A DNA stretch of 64,000 nucleotides from Variovorax sp. KK3 (GTDB taxonomy: Bacteria; Pseudomonadota; Gammaproteobacteria; Burkholderiales; Burkholderiaceae_C): assembly GCF_001984055.1 (NCBI RefSeq), contig NZ_LYVO01000002.1, positions 124,001-188,000 of the forward strand, read 5' to 3'. The notes under the pieces are model-generated. The model saw only the letters and a program-made list of their open reading frames with translations, was not told where the DNA came from and did not search any database. Within the stretch, counting starts at the first letter, position 1. Each line of letters begins with the position of its first letter. Shown here one piece after another: positions 56,310 through 64,000 of this stretch. The translations under genes and the position numbers were made by a program.

Positions 56310-56825
56310 ATGTCCGACTACGAAGTTCGCCCCGCCACCCCGCGCGATGCCAAGGCCATCGCCGAAGTCCACGCCGCCGCCGCCCGCGCGGCCTACGCGG
56401 ACATCCTGCCCGAAGACCAGCTGCGCGCCCTGGCGCCCGCCACCCGCGAGGCGAAATGGCGTGAGGCCATCGAATACAGCGAGCCGCAAGTGCAAGTGGC
56501 GGTGCTGGGCGAAGAAGTGGTGGGCTTCGTCGGCTACGACCGCTCGCGCGACCCGAAGACACCGTCGACCACCGGCGAGATCTGGGCCATCCACGTCAAG
56601 CCCGAGCACTGGGGCAAGGGCGTCGGCGTGGCATTGTGGGACGCAGCGCGCGAGGGGCTGGAGGAAGAGGGCTGCACGCTGGTCACGATCTGGGTGCCGC
56701 TGCGCAACGACCGCGCGCTGCGCTTCCACGAACTGGCCGGCTTCAAGCGCGAGATGAAGACGGCCAAGACCACCTCGCTGGGTGAAACCAGGATCGAGGA
56801 AATCCGCCTCAAGCGAGACGTCTGA
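56310..56825 (+). CDS. GNAT-family acetyltransferase
   Basis: A 171-residue GNAT enzyme: VRPATPRDAKAIAEVHAAAAR at the start, IWAIHVKPEHWGKGVGVALWDAARE near 90-114 with the acetyl-CoA loop, and ALRFHELAGFKREMKT near the end. Substrate unknown. It precedes the DUF808 gene by nine bases and is probably co-transcribed with it. Confidence 0.87.
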   Translation: MSDYEVRPATPRDAKAIAEVHAAAARAAYADILPEDQLRALAPATREAKWREAIEYSEPQVQVAVLGEEVVGFVGYDRSRDPKTPSTTGEIWAIHVKPEHWGKGVGVALWDAAREGLEEEGCTLVTIWVPLRNDRALRFHELAGFKREMKTAKTTSLGETRIEEIRLKRDV

Positions 56826-56834
56826 CCCCTGCCC

Positions 56835-57743
56835 ATGGCCACCAGCCTCCTGCTCCTGCTCGACGACATCGCCACCGTCCTCGACGACGTTTCCATCCTC
56901 ACCAAGGTCGCCGCCAAGAAGACCGCCGGCGTGCTCGGCGACGACCTGGCGCTCAACGCGCAGCAGGTCGCCGGCGTCCGGGCCGAGCGCGAGCTGCCCG
57001 TGGTGTGGGCGGTGTGCAAGGGTTCGCTGGTCAACAAGGCGATCCTCGTGCCGGCGGCGCTGGCCATCGGCACGTGGCTTCCGTGGCTGGTGACGCCGCT
57101 GCTCATGGTCGGTGGCGCCTTCCTGTGCTTCGAGGGCTGCGAGAAGCTCGCGCACAAGTTCCTGCACAAGGACGAACACGCGGCCGGCACCGCGCAACAC
57201 GAGCGTGCCGTCGCGGACGAGGCGGTGGACCTGGTGGCCGTCGAGAAAGAAAAGATCAAGGGCGCGGTGCGCACCGATTTCATTCTCTCGGCCGAGATCA
57301 TCGCCATCACGCTGGGCACGGTGCAGGGCCAGCCCTTCACGACGCAGCTGGCGGTGCTGGTCGGCATCGCGCTCCTGATGACCGTCGGCGTCTATGGATT
57401 GGTGGCCGGCATCGTCAAGCTCGACGACGCCGGGCTCTACCTGAGCAAGCGCGAAGGCGCGGCAGCCCAGGCGCTGGGGCGCGGCATCCTGGCGACGGCG
57501 CCCTGGCTCATGAAGGCGCTCTCCGTCGCCGGCACCGCGGCCATGTTCCTGGTGGGCGGTGGCATCCTGGTGCACGGCGTGCCGGCGCTGGGCCATGCGG
57601 TCGAGGCCTGGGCGGTGAGCGCGGGCAGCCTGGTCGGCGGGCTCGGGTCGATGGGTGTGAACGCCGGCGTGGGCATCGTGGCAGGTGCCGTCGTGCTGGC
57701 GGTGGTCGAGCTCGCGAAGAAGCTCATCAAGAAGAAGACCTGA
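56835..57743 (+). CDS. DUF808 (YedI-type) inner membrane protein
   Basis: A 302-residue DUF808 protein with several membrane segments. It shows the family start SLLLLLDDIATVLDDVSILTKVAAKKTAGVLGDD, the PVVWAVCKGSLVNKAILVPAAL segment, FEGCEKLAHKF near 98-108, and a Gly/Ala-rich C-terminal membrane region ending in KKLIKKKT. Function unknown. Confidence 0.88.
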   Translation: MATSLLLLLDDIATVLDDVSILTKVAAKKTAGVLGDDLALNAQQVAGVRAERELPVVWAVCKGSLVNKAILVPAALAIGTWLPWLVTPLLMVGGAFLCFEGCEKLAHKFLHKDEHAAGTAQHERAVADEAVDLVAVEKEKIKGAVRTDFILSAEIIAITLGTVQGQPFTTQLAVLVGIALLMTVGVYGLVAGIVKLDDAGLYLSKREGAAAQALGRGILATAPWLMKALSVAGTAAMFLVGGGILVHGVPALGHAVEAWAVSAGSLVGGLGSMGVNAGVGIVAGAVVLAVVELAKKLIKKKT

Positions 57744-57812
57744 GCGGCCGACCCGCAGGGAGGCGCCGCTGCCGTCGGTGTCGTGGTCAGCGCCGTTGTC
57801 GACGCGCTCCGG

Positions 57813-58031
57813 TCAGCGCGCTTTGCCTTTTGCGCGCTGGATCAGGTCGACCACCACCAGGGCGATCCCCAACACCAGCGCGAACCAGCCCACGACGTGG
57901 GCGCCGACGAGCATCTCGCGCCAGCCGGCTGAAGTGACGAAGTGAGGTGCGATCAGCACGGCTGCGCCGATGAGGATGCACAACAAGCCGCGCTCGAACA
58001 TGCGCGGCGCCCTGGAGGGTCTGGAAGCCAT
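57813..58031 (-). CDS. small membrane protein with two helices
   Basis: A 72-residue basic protein with two hydrophobic helices (GLLCILIGAAVLIAPHFV and VGWFALVLGIALVVVDLI). No family is recognised. The frame and the two clear helices support it as a real gene; function unknown. Confidence 0.6.
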   Translation of the reverse strand: MASRPSRAPRMFERGLLCILIGAAVLIAPHFVTSAGWREMLVGAHVVGWFALVLGIALVVVDLIQRAKGKAR

Positions 58032-58172
58032 GCCCGGAGTGTACGGGCGGCCCTGTCAATCCTGTTTCGCACCGATGGCGGGCCACCGTGCACCGTTCCG
58101 TGACGTTGTTCCTTAGAAGATGTGAACCTAAGAACTACATTCTTAAGTATTCAATGTAGTACGAAAGATTGT

Positions 58173-61043
58173 ATGAATCGCGTATTCCGGGTCGTCTGGA
58201 ATCCCACTCTCCGGCTCTGGTCGGTCGCATCCGAACTGGCCCGCGGCATGGGCAAGTCGAGCGTCCAGGCACCCGTGGTGGGCGCCATTCTGCTGGGGCT
58301 CGCCGGCAGCGCTGCCGCCGATTGCTCGGGGCCGAGCGGCGGCACCATCACCTGCACGCCGGGCACGCCGCAGACCTTCGTCGTCATCGGCGGCTACGAC
58401 GCGGTGCCGGGCGGCACCGTCGACGTGCGCCCCACGGCCGTCATCAGCACCACCAACCTGCCGGCCATCAGCATGGGCAGCAACGGCAACATCCTGGTCG
58501 GGCGCAACGCGACGGTCGAGAACTTCGCCGCCGAGGGCGCGACCGGCCACTACGGCACCGGCGCCAACACCATCGAGTTCGTCTCGAACACCACGCTCAC
58601 CATCGAGCAGGGCGCGCGGGTGCTGTCGAACGGCAACGCGCACGACGCGGAAGTCATCAACCCGCACGGCGTCAACAACCTGATCGTCAACCATGGCGAG
58701 GTGCGCTCGCTGGCCGGCGGCGCCGCGATGTGGTTCGAATCCACCAGCGGATCGAACACGGTGGTCAATGGCGCGACGGGCGTGATCGACTACAAGGGCG
58801 GCACGGCAGGCAACGTCCTCAGCGTGTCCGGCACCATGGCGCTGGACTTCACCAACCAGGGCCGGATCATCGGCTCGCTGGGCTTTGCCAATGGCGACGA
58901 CGCTCTGCACGTCCACGCCGGTTCGTCCGTCACGGGCGCGATCGACGGCGGCGGCGGCAACAACCTGCTGACGCTGGACGGCGCCGGCACCGACAGCTTC
59001 GGCCGCGCGATCACCAACTTCCAGACGCTGGTGAAGCGCGATGCGGGCACCTGGACGTTCAACAACCCGCTGCAGGCGGGCGGCTTCACCAGCACCCGCG
59101 TCGAAGGCGGAACGCTGATCCTCGGCACCGACGCCAGCGACTACACCGGCAGCATGACGGTGGACGCCGCCGGCACGCTGCAGACGCGCGCCGAGTTCGC
59201 ACCGCTCGCGATCACTGACAACGGCCTGGTGCGCTTCGCCCAGCCGACCGATGCGACTTATACCGGCCTGTTGTCCGGCACCGGTGGCCTCGAGAAGACC
59301 GGCGCCGGCCGCCTCGTGCTAGCGCGCGGCCAGGCCTATGGCGGTACCACCACGGTCAACGCCGGTACCCTGGCGGCTGCCGCTGCCAACATCTTCAGCG
59401 CTGCCTCCGCCCACACCGTGGCGGCCGGTGCCACGCTCGACACCGGTGGCTTCGACCAGCGCGTGGCTGGCTTGCGCAACGCCGGCACGGTCAATCTGCT
59501 GAGTGGCCAGGCGGGCAGCAGCCTCACCGTCACCGGCGCCTACGTGGGGCAGGGTGGCGTCATCAACCTGGGCACCGTGCTCGGCGGCAGCGGCAGCCTG
59601 AGCGACCGGCTGGTGCTCAGCGGCGCCGGTGCCAGCGCGAGCGGCCGCACGACGCTGCGCATCACCAACCTCGGCGGCCTGGGCGCGTCGACCACGGGCA
59701 ACGGGATCGAGGTGGTGAGCGCGATCGGCGGCGCCACCACCACCGCGCAGACGACGCGCGACGCCTTCGTGCTGGCCAATGGCCACGTCGATGCGGGCGC
59801 TTATGAGTACCGCCTGCGTGCGGGCGATGCGCAGGGTGCGGGCGAGAACTGGTACCTGAGCTCGGCCACCGTGGTGCCGCCCTTGGTGACGCCAGCCACG
59901 CCGTCGACGCCATCCACCCCTTCGGCACCCGCCACGCCTGCAGCGCCCGCGACGCCCGCGACGCCTACGACGCCCGCTGCATCGGCCGACTCGTCCACGG
60001 CCTCCAACCCGGCCGAAACGCCTGCAGGCACCAACGCACCCGACGCCCTGACCACCGTCAAGCTGGCGCCGCTGGTCCAGGTGCCGACCTACCGAGCCGA
60101 AGTGCCGATGTTCGCCGCACTGCCCGCGCAACAGCGCCAGGCCGACCTCGCGATGCTGGGCAACCTGCATCGCCGCATCGGCGACGAAGACGCAGCGCCG
60201 GCCGGCGGCGCCGCCGCACCGCGCCGCGCCTGGGCGCGTGCCGTCTACAGCGACCTGAACATCCGCCAGGACGGCGTTGCCGAGGCCACCAGCCGCGGCC
60301 ACGTGAGCGGCCTGCAGGCCGGCACCGACCTGCTCGTCAGCGGCAACTGGCGCGCCGGCCTCTACGTCGGTTTTCTCGACGGCAGCGCGGACGTGAGCGG
60401 CAATGCGCGCGGCGTCAGCGGCCGTGTCGGCAGCAACGACCTGCGTTCGCGCTACCTCGGGGCCTACGCCACCTGGATGGACGCCGGCGGCCTGTACGCC
60501 GACGCCGTGATCCAGGGCGGCAGCCACCGCTACACCGTGCGGCCGGATGGCAACCTCAACGCGTCGGCGAAGAGCGACAGCTTCACCGCGTCCATCGAGG
60601 CCGGCAAGGCCTTCGCGCTCTCCGAGCGCTGGACCGTCGAGCCGCAGGCCCAATTGATCTACCAATCAGCGCATTTCGACGCCACGCCGATCAGCGGCGC
60701 CATCGTGCGGCAGGATGCGCACACCGGCTGGATCGGCAGACTCGGTGCGCGCATCAAGGGCGACTTCGCGACGGGCGCCGGACGCCTTCAACCCTATGCG
60801 CGCGTCAACCTGTACCGCGCGAGCGGCGGCACCGACGTCGCGGAGTTCATCGGCCCGGCCGGCGCCACCCGCATCGCGAGCGGCACGGGCTACAGCGCGG
60901 CGGAACTGGCAGGCGGCCTGACGCTGGCCTTGACGCCGGCGGCCAGCGTCTACGGCGAAATCGGCCGCGTGTTCGCCATCGGCGGCGATGCGCGCGTCAA
61001 ATCGTCGGTGCAAGGGTCGGTGGGCCTCAAGCTGCGCTGGTAA
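58173..61043 (+). CDS. autotransporter with extended signal peptide and C-terminal beta-barrel
   Basis: A 956-residue type Va autotransporter. It begins with an extended signal peptide region (MNRVFRVVWNPTLRLWSVASE, residues 1-21, then LARG) and a leader cleaved near AAAD (residue 49). The passenger (about 50-565) is a repetitive Gly/Asn/Thr-rich beta-helix with autotransporter-associated strands (GTGGLEKTGAGRLVLA, TTTVNAGTLAA). A Pro/Thr/Ala linker lies at about 569-625. The barrel runs from about 684 to the final VGLKLRW, with an aromatic last residue as required for assembly. No protease triad is seen, so adhesion is more likely. It stands upstream of a small exported protein. Confidence 0.9.
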   Translation: MNRVFRVVWNPTLRLWSVASELARGMGKSSVQAPVVGAILLGLAGSAAADCSGPSGGTITCTPGTPQTFVVIGGYDAVPGGTVDVRPTAVISTTNLPAISMGSNGNILVGRNATVENFAAEGATGHYGTGANTIEFVSNTTLTIEQGARVLSNGNAHDAEVINPHGVNNLIVNHGEVRSLAGGAAMWFESTSGSNTVVNGATGVIDYKGGTAGNVLSVSGTMALDFTNQGRIIGSLGFANGDDALHVHAGSSVTGAIDGGGGNNLLTLDGAGTDSFGRAITNFQTLVKRDAGTWTFNNPLQAGGFTSTRVEGGTLILGTDASDYTGSMTVDAAGTLQTRAEFAPLAITDNGLVRFAQPTDATYTGLLSGTGGLEKTGAGRLVLARGQAYGGTTTVNAGTLAAAAANIFSAASAHTVAAGATLDTGGFDQRVAGLRNAGTVNLLSGQAGSSLTVTGAYVGQGGVINLGTVLGGSGSLSDRLVLSGAGASASGRTTLRITNLGGLGASTTGNGIEVVSAIGGATTTAQTTRDAFVLANGHVDAGAYEYRLRAGDAQGAGENWYLSSATVVPPLVTPATPSTPSTPSAPATPAAPATPATPTTPAASADSSTASNPAETPAGTNAPDALTTVKLAPLVQVPTYRAEVPMFAALPAQQRQADLAMLGNLHRRIGDEDAAPAGGAAAPRRAWARAVYSDLNIRQDGVAEATSRGHVSGLQAGTDLLVSGNWRAGLYVGFLDGSADVSGNARGVSGRVGSNDLRSRYLGAYATWMDAGGLYADAVIQGGSHRYTVRPDGNLNASAKSDSFTASIEAGKAFALSERWTVEPQAQLIYQSAHFDATPISGAIVRQDAHTGWIGRLGARIKGDFATGAGRLQPYARVNLYRASGGTDVAEFIGPAGATRIASGTGYSAAELAGGLTLALTPAASVYGEIGRVFAIGGDARVKSSVQGSVGLKLRW

Positions 61044-61173
61044 GGCGCGCGGCGTCTTGCGCGTCGGCGGGCGGCGGGGGCCGGCTTTGGGTTCCAATAC
61101 GGGCTTCGCGTCCGCTTTCACGGGCCGTCCTCGAAGCCGTTGCCTTTGCCCCATGCCATCGCCATTGCCGACC

Positions 61174-61575
61174 ATGCGATTCTTCCGTCCCTGCCTTCTT
61201 GCCGCACTGTGGCTCGCCACCGCGGCCGTGGCCCAGTCCTTCTCGTCACAACAGGCCGCCGACCGCTTCCCTTCGGCAGCGGTGGGTTTCCTGGGCACCG
61301 AGCTGCCGCAGATGGAAGCGGCCATCGCCGCGCGCGACCGTGACTATTTCGAGGAAGCCATGGCCCGCATGCTGGGCTTCTCCGAACAGTGGGGCTTCAA
61401 GTCGCAGGACAACCCGGCACTGGCGCGCTTTCCGATGTGCACGGAGGCGGTCTCGGAGTTTCTGGCGGTCGGCATGTGCCGCATCATGACCACCAGCGAC
61501 GCCTGCGAGCCGGGGCTGGCGACGCGCTTCAACGCCAATCTGCAAAAGTGCCGCGAGCTGGCGTCGCGCCAGTGA
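61174..61575 (+). CDS. small exported protein of unknown function
   Basis: A 133-residue protein with a Sec leader (MRFFRPCLLAALWLATAAVAQ) and a mature helical domain with four cysteines (MCTEAV, GMCRIM, ACEPGL, KCRELA). No family is recognised. It lies 130 bases after the autotransporter and converges with the trimeric autotransporter. ATG 61153 is also in frame; 61174 begins the leader. Confidence 0.72.
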   Translation: MRFFRPCLLAALWLATAAVAQSFSSQQAADRFPSAAVGFLGTELPQMEAAIAARDRDYFEEAMARMLGFSEQWGFKSQDNPALARFPMCTEAVSEFLAVGMCRIMTTSDACEPGLATRFNANLQKCRELASRQ

Positions 61576-61584
61576 GCGTGGCGC

Positions 61585-63312
61585 TCAATCCTTGCTGTTG
61601 AACTTGTAGGAGAGGCCGGCGCGCACGACGGCGTCCTTGCCCGTCGTGCCGACCCCGACGCTGTAGCGCAGCCGCGCGTTGGCGGCCGCATGCACTAGGC
61701 CGACCGCGACCGCGCCATAGCCCTTGTACGAGCCGACGCCTGCGAAGGCCGCCGTTTCGCCTGGCTTCAGATCGGGCGGGCCTTCGGCGAGCGCGGCGGT
61801 CATGGCCACGCCGCGGTAGGCGTCGGCCGCGACCCGCTCCACCCGCTGCCTGACCTGGTCCACCTCGCGAGCCGCGCCGGTTTTGACGGCTTCCAACTGG
61901 TCGAGGTTCACTGCGTCGGTTCCTGCCATGCCGGGCGCCACGTTGCTGAGCTGTCGCTCGTTGCCGACGCTGCCGATGGAGACGGTGTTGTTCCGAACCG
62001 CCACGGAGCCGTGACCCAGCGCGACACTGGAGGGTGCCGCCGCGACCGCATCGGCGCCGAGAGCCACCGCGCCAGGCGCCAGGGCCTGCGCGTTCGCCCC
62101 GATGGCGATGCTGCTGCTCGCGCTCTGCGCGACACGCGCCTGCATCCCGATGGCGATGGCCGCGGGCGATCCGGTGGCGACGATCGACTGCATGCCGATC
62201 GCCACGCTTCCCGGAGACGCTACTGCGGCATACGCACCGCCGGCGAAAGCGCCGTCGGCGCTGGCTGAGGCGCGATAGCCGACCACCGTGTCGAGCGCGC
62301 GCGCCTGGCTGGCGAAACCCACGGCCGTGGCGCCGTTGCCCGAGGCGCCTGCGGAGGTGCCCAGCGCTGTCGCGTCCGTCGCGCTGGCCTGGCTCGCCGC
62401 ACCGACGGCGGTTGCGCCGTCCATCGACGCCCGGCTGGCCGACCCGAGCGCCGTGGTGCGTTGGGCGGTGGCCTGCGCGTCGCTGCCGAGCGCGATGGAT
62501 GTGGCCGTGTCTGCCGCGCTGCCGTTGCCGATGGCAATGGCGTTGACATGGCCCGTGCGTGCGACCTGCTGTGCGCTGCCACCCAGGCCAGCGACTGCTC
62601 CGCCTCCCAGCGTGATGCCGAGGGCGCTGCTCTGGCCGTCCCGGTTGCCCAATCGAAGCTCGCCGTTCATGGCGGTGATGCCTTGCGCGGCGTCGAGGGC
62701 GTTGGTGGAGGTGGTGCCGGCGACGTCCAGTTTGGCGTTCACTGCGAGGTCGCTGTTGAAGATGGACCCGCCTGTGACGTTGACGCCGCCTGTTTCGACG
62801 GTGACCGTGCCGGCGAACGCTTGATCGCAACCTGGCAAGTTGCGGGCTCGCTCATCTAGATCGGTCAGTTCAACGGGTTTGTCCTGCCCCGCGATAGCCA
62901 AGCCGATCGCTGTAGCGTTTGCGCCTGCTGCTCCGATTTGCAATGAGATGCCTAGGGGTGCAAGGACGATCGAGGCTTCTGTCCCTAGGGCCGCGATATC
63001 CAACGCGACCGCCACGCCCTGGGCTATCAGTAGGTCGGAGTTCAGCTTGTTGATGTCACGCTGAAGCGCAATGCTGCGGTTGTCCAGTTGCTGTGCGCAT
63101 GTCGCTGCGTCCCGGCTTGTCGTTTGCTGTGTGCTGGGCGTCGTCTTCGGCGGTGCAGCAGCGGGGCTCTTTGGTGGAGCAGCCCGGCTGGTCTGCGACT
63201 GCACTTGCTGACTGCAGAGGCCCAAGCTCAAGCCGAGCAACAGGACGAACGGATGAATCTTGTGCAGGCCGTCGGCGCGCTTGTGCCGGCCCGGTGAACT
63301 TGTGCCACGCAT
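61585..63312 (-). CDS. trimeric autotransporter adhesin (YadA-like)
   Basis: A 575-residue type Vc autotransporter. After a leader with the hydrophobic stretch FVLLLGLSLGLCSQ (near 22-35) comes a Pro/Thr linker, then an unusual hydrophobic segment at 93-142 bracketed by Cys72 and Cys162. Residues about 255-445 are YadA head repeats of 14-16 residues (AIAIGNGSAADTATSIALGSD, SVAIGMQ, AVALGADA). A neck/stalk (NVAPGMAGTDAVNLDQLEAV, then coiled coil 465-500) leads to the four-strand membrane anchor (505-575) ending YKFNSKD. Trimers bind host or surface ligands. The head is short, and no collagen-binding motif is seen. Confidence 0.9.
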   Translation of the reverse strand: MRGTSSPGRHKRADGLHKIHPFVLLLGLSLGLCSQQVQSQTSRAAPPKSPAAAPPKTTPSTQQTTSRDAATCAQQLDNRSIALQRDINKLNSDLLIAQGVAVALDIAALGTEASIVLAPLGISLQIGAAGANATAIGLAIAGQDKPVELTDLDERARNLPGCDQAFAGTVTVETGGVNVTGGSIFNSDLAVNAKLDVAGTTSTNALDAAQGITAMNGELRLGNRDGQSSALGITLGGGAVAGLGGSAQQVARTGHVNAIAIGNGSAADTATSIALGSDAQATAQRTTALGSASRASMDGATAVGAASQASATDATALGTSAGASGNGATAVGFASQARALDTVVGYRASASADGAFAGGAYAAVASPGSVAIGMQSIVATGSPAAIAIGMQARVAQSASSSIAIGANAQALAPGAVALGADAVAAAPSSVALGHGSVAVRNNTVSIGSVGNERQLSNVAPGMAGTDAVNLDQLEAVKTGAAREVDQVRQRVERVAADAYRGVAMTAALAEGPPDLKPGETAAFAGVGSYKGYGAVAVGLVHAAANARLRYSVGVGTTGKDAVVRAGLSYKFNSKD

Positions 63313-63459
63313 GGGGTGTGTCCAGGTTTGAGATGCCGCGCATCCTCACCTGTGTGCGACGTTCAAACCGCCGATGCAACAATTGGTCAGGCGACTCGCG
63401 TCGCGATGTGACGAATCTCACGTCGGCAGAAGATCCAACCAGAACCTCGGCCGTGGCTT

Positions 63460-64000
63460 TTAGCCCGCCCGGTGCGCCCCGGCCTCATCGATATCCCGCC
63501 CCGTAAAGTCCTTCAACCACAGCAACCCCAGCAGCGACACCAGCGTCATGCCCAGCAGATACCACGCCGGCGCCAGCTTGCTGCCGGTCACGCCCACGAG
63601 CCAGGTGCTGATGAAGGGCGAGAAGCCGCCGAACAGGGCCACGCCGACGCTGTAGACCAGCGACATGCCGCTAGCGCGCACGTGCTTCGGGAACATCTCG
63701 GGCAGCATGGTGATGGCGGGCACGGTCTGCACCACCAGCGCCACGCTGAGCAGCCCGACCACGGTGAACAGCACGGCCGGCGTGGGCGAGGCGATCATCC
63801 ACATGAAGCCCGGGTAGATCATCACCATCATCGCGAGCCGGCCCCACAGGATCAGGCGCTTGCGGCCGACCCGGTCGGAGGCCAGGCCGACGAGGGGCGA
63901 CAGAACAAAAGAAAGCAGGCCCGTGAGCACGGCGCCGAAGAGCGCAACCGTCGGCGGCAGGCCCAGCTCGCGCACCGCGAAGGTGGGCATGTAGAAGGTG
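63460..64000 (-). CDS. MFS metabolite:proton symporter, C-terminal part (cut by window edge)
   Basis: The last 180 or so residues of a major facilitator of the MHS (ProP/KgtP-like) group. It has LSPLVGLASDRVGRKRLILWGR (MFS motif), AITMLPEMFPKHVRASGMSLVYSVGVALFGG and a closing membrane segment LLGMTLVSLLGLLWL. The frame stays open to the right edge without a start, so the gene begins outside. MHS proteins import organic acids or betaines with protons. Confidence 0.85.
   Translation of the reverse strand, partial: TFYMPTFAVRELGLPPTVALFGAVLTGLLSFVLSPLVGLASDRVGRKRLILWGRLAMMVMIYPGFMWMIASPTPAVLFTVVGLLSVALVVQTVPAITMLPEMFPKHVRASGMSLVYSVGVALFGGFSPFISTWLVGVTGSKLAPAWYLLGMTLVSLLGLLWLKDFTGRDIDEAGAHRAG

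Overview
This is a high-GC chromosomal segment whose gene content suggests a Burkholderiales bacterium of the Comamonadaceae, most likely Variovorax or a close relative. The reasons are orphan Bug-type tripartite-tricarboxylate receptors in four places, an EgtB/EgtD ergothioneine pair, a MatE-MFS-MarR resistance block, and sugar-acid catabolism by IlvD/Edd dehydratase chemistry. The genus is an inference; there is no rRNA or other marker gene. I see no tRNA, rRNA, CRISPR array, prophage or insertion sequence. No gap between genes exceeds about 220 bases.

Layout. 1-4916: isomerase-like DsbA-fold protein, two tandem Bug receptors, an IclR regulator and an iron-type alcohol dehydrogenase/maleylacetate reductase. 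5056-6327: an AT-richer leucine-rich-repeat protein. 6352-10836: thioesterase, MarR, MFS, MATE and SDR genes, with MarR operators between the divergent thioesterase and marR. 10898-12457: a NEL-domain (IpaH-like) E3 ubiquitin ligase. 12667-23966: a sugar-acid catabolic island. Its minus arm holds an IlvD/Edd dehydratase, KDGal kinase, KDPGal aldolase and class II aldolase. Its plus arm holds a Bug receptor, a D-2-hydroxyacid dehydrogenase, a FadR-type regulator and a CUT1-like ABC importer. 23988-34496: 5'-nucleotidase lipoprotein, RhlE helicase, TPR methyltransferase, an AbrB/PIN toxin-antitoxin pair joined to ettA, a PQQ sugar dehydrogenase and a TAXI-type binding protein. 34631-38064: a CesT-family type III chaperone followed by a 985-residue putative effector. 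38275-57743: mostly core metabolism and transport (P1 peptidase, GDPD, an amino-acid ABC importer, OsmC, acyl-CoA ligase, NDH-2, egtB-egtD, uspA, RluA, MFS, ferredoxin, GNATs, DUF808). 58173-63312: a surface region with a classical autotransporter, a small exported protein and a trimeric autotransporter. 63460-64000: an MFS gene that runs off the right edge.

The most interesting content is a set of eukaryote-directed, type III effector-like genes scattered singly among ordinary metabolic genes: a free-standing LRR protein, a NEL E3 ubiquitin ligase without LRRs, and a CesT chaperone/large effector operon. The operon is preceded by a close match to a HrpL-type hrp box. No secretion apparatus gene lies in the window, so the injectisome would have to be elsewhere in the genome. 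These loci are visibly less GC-rich than their neighbours. Together with the two adhesins at the right end they suggest an organism that interacts with eukaryotic hosts (plant, amoeba or fungus); that is inference.
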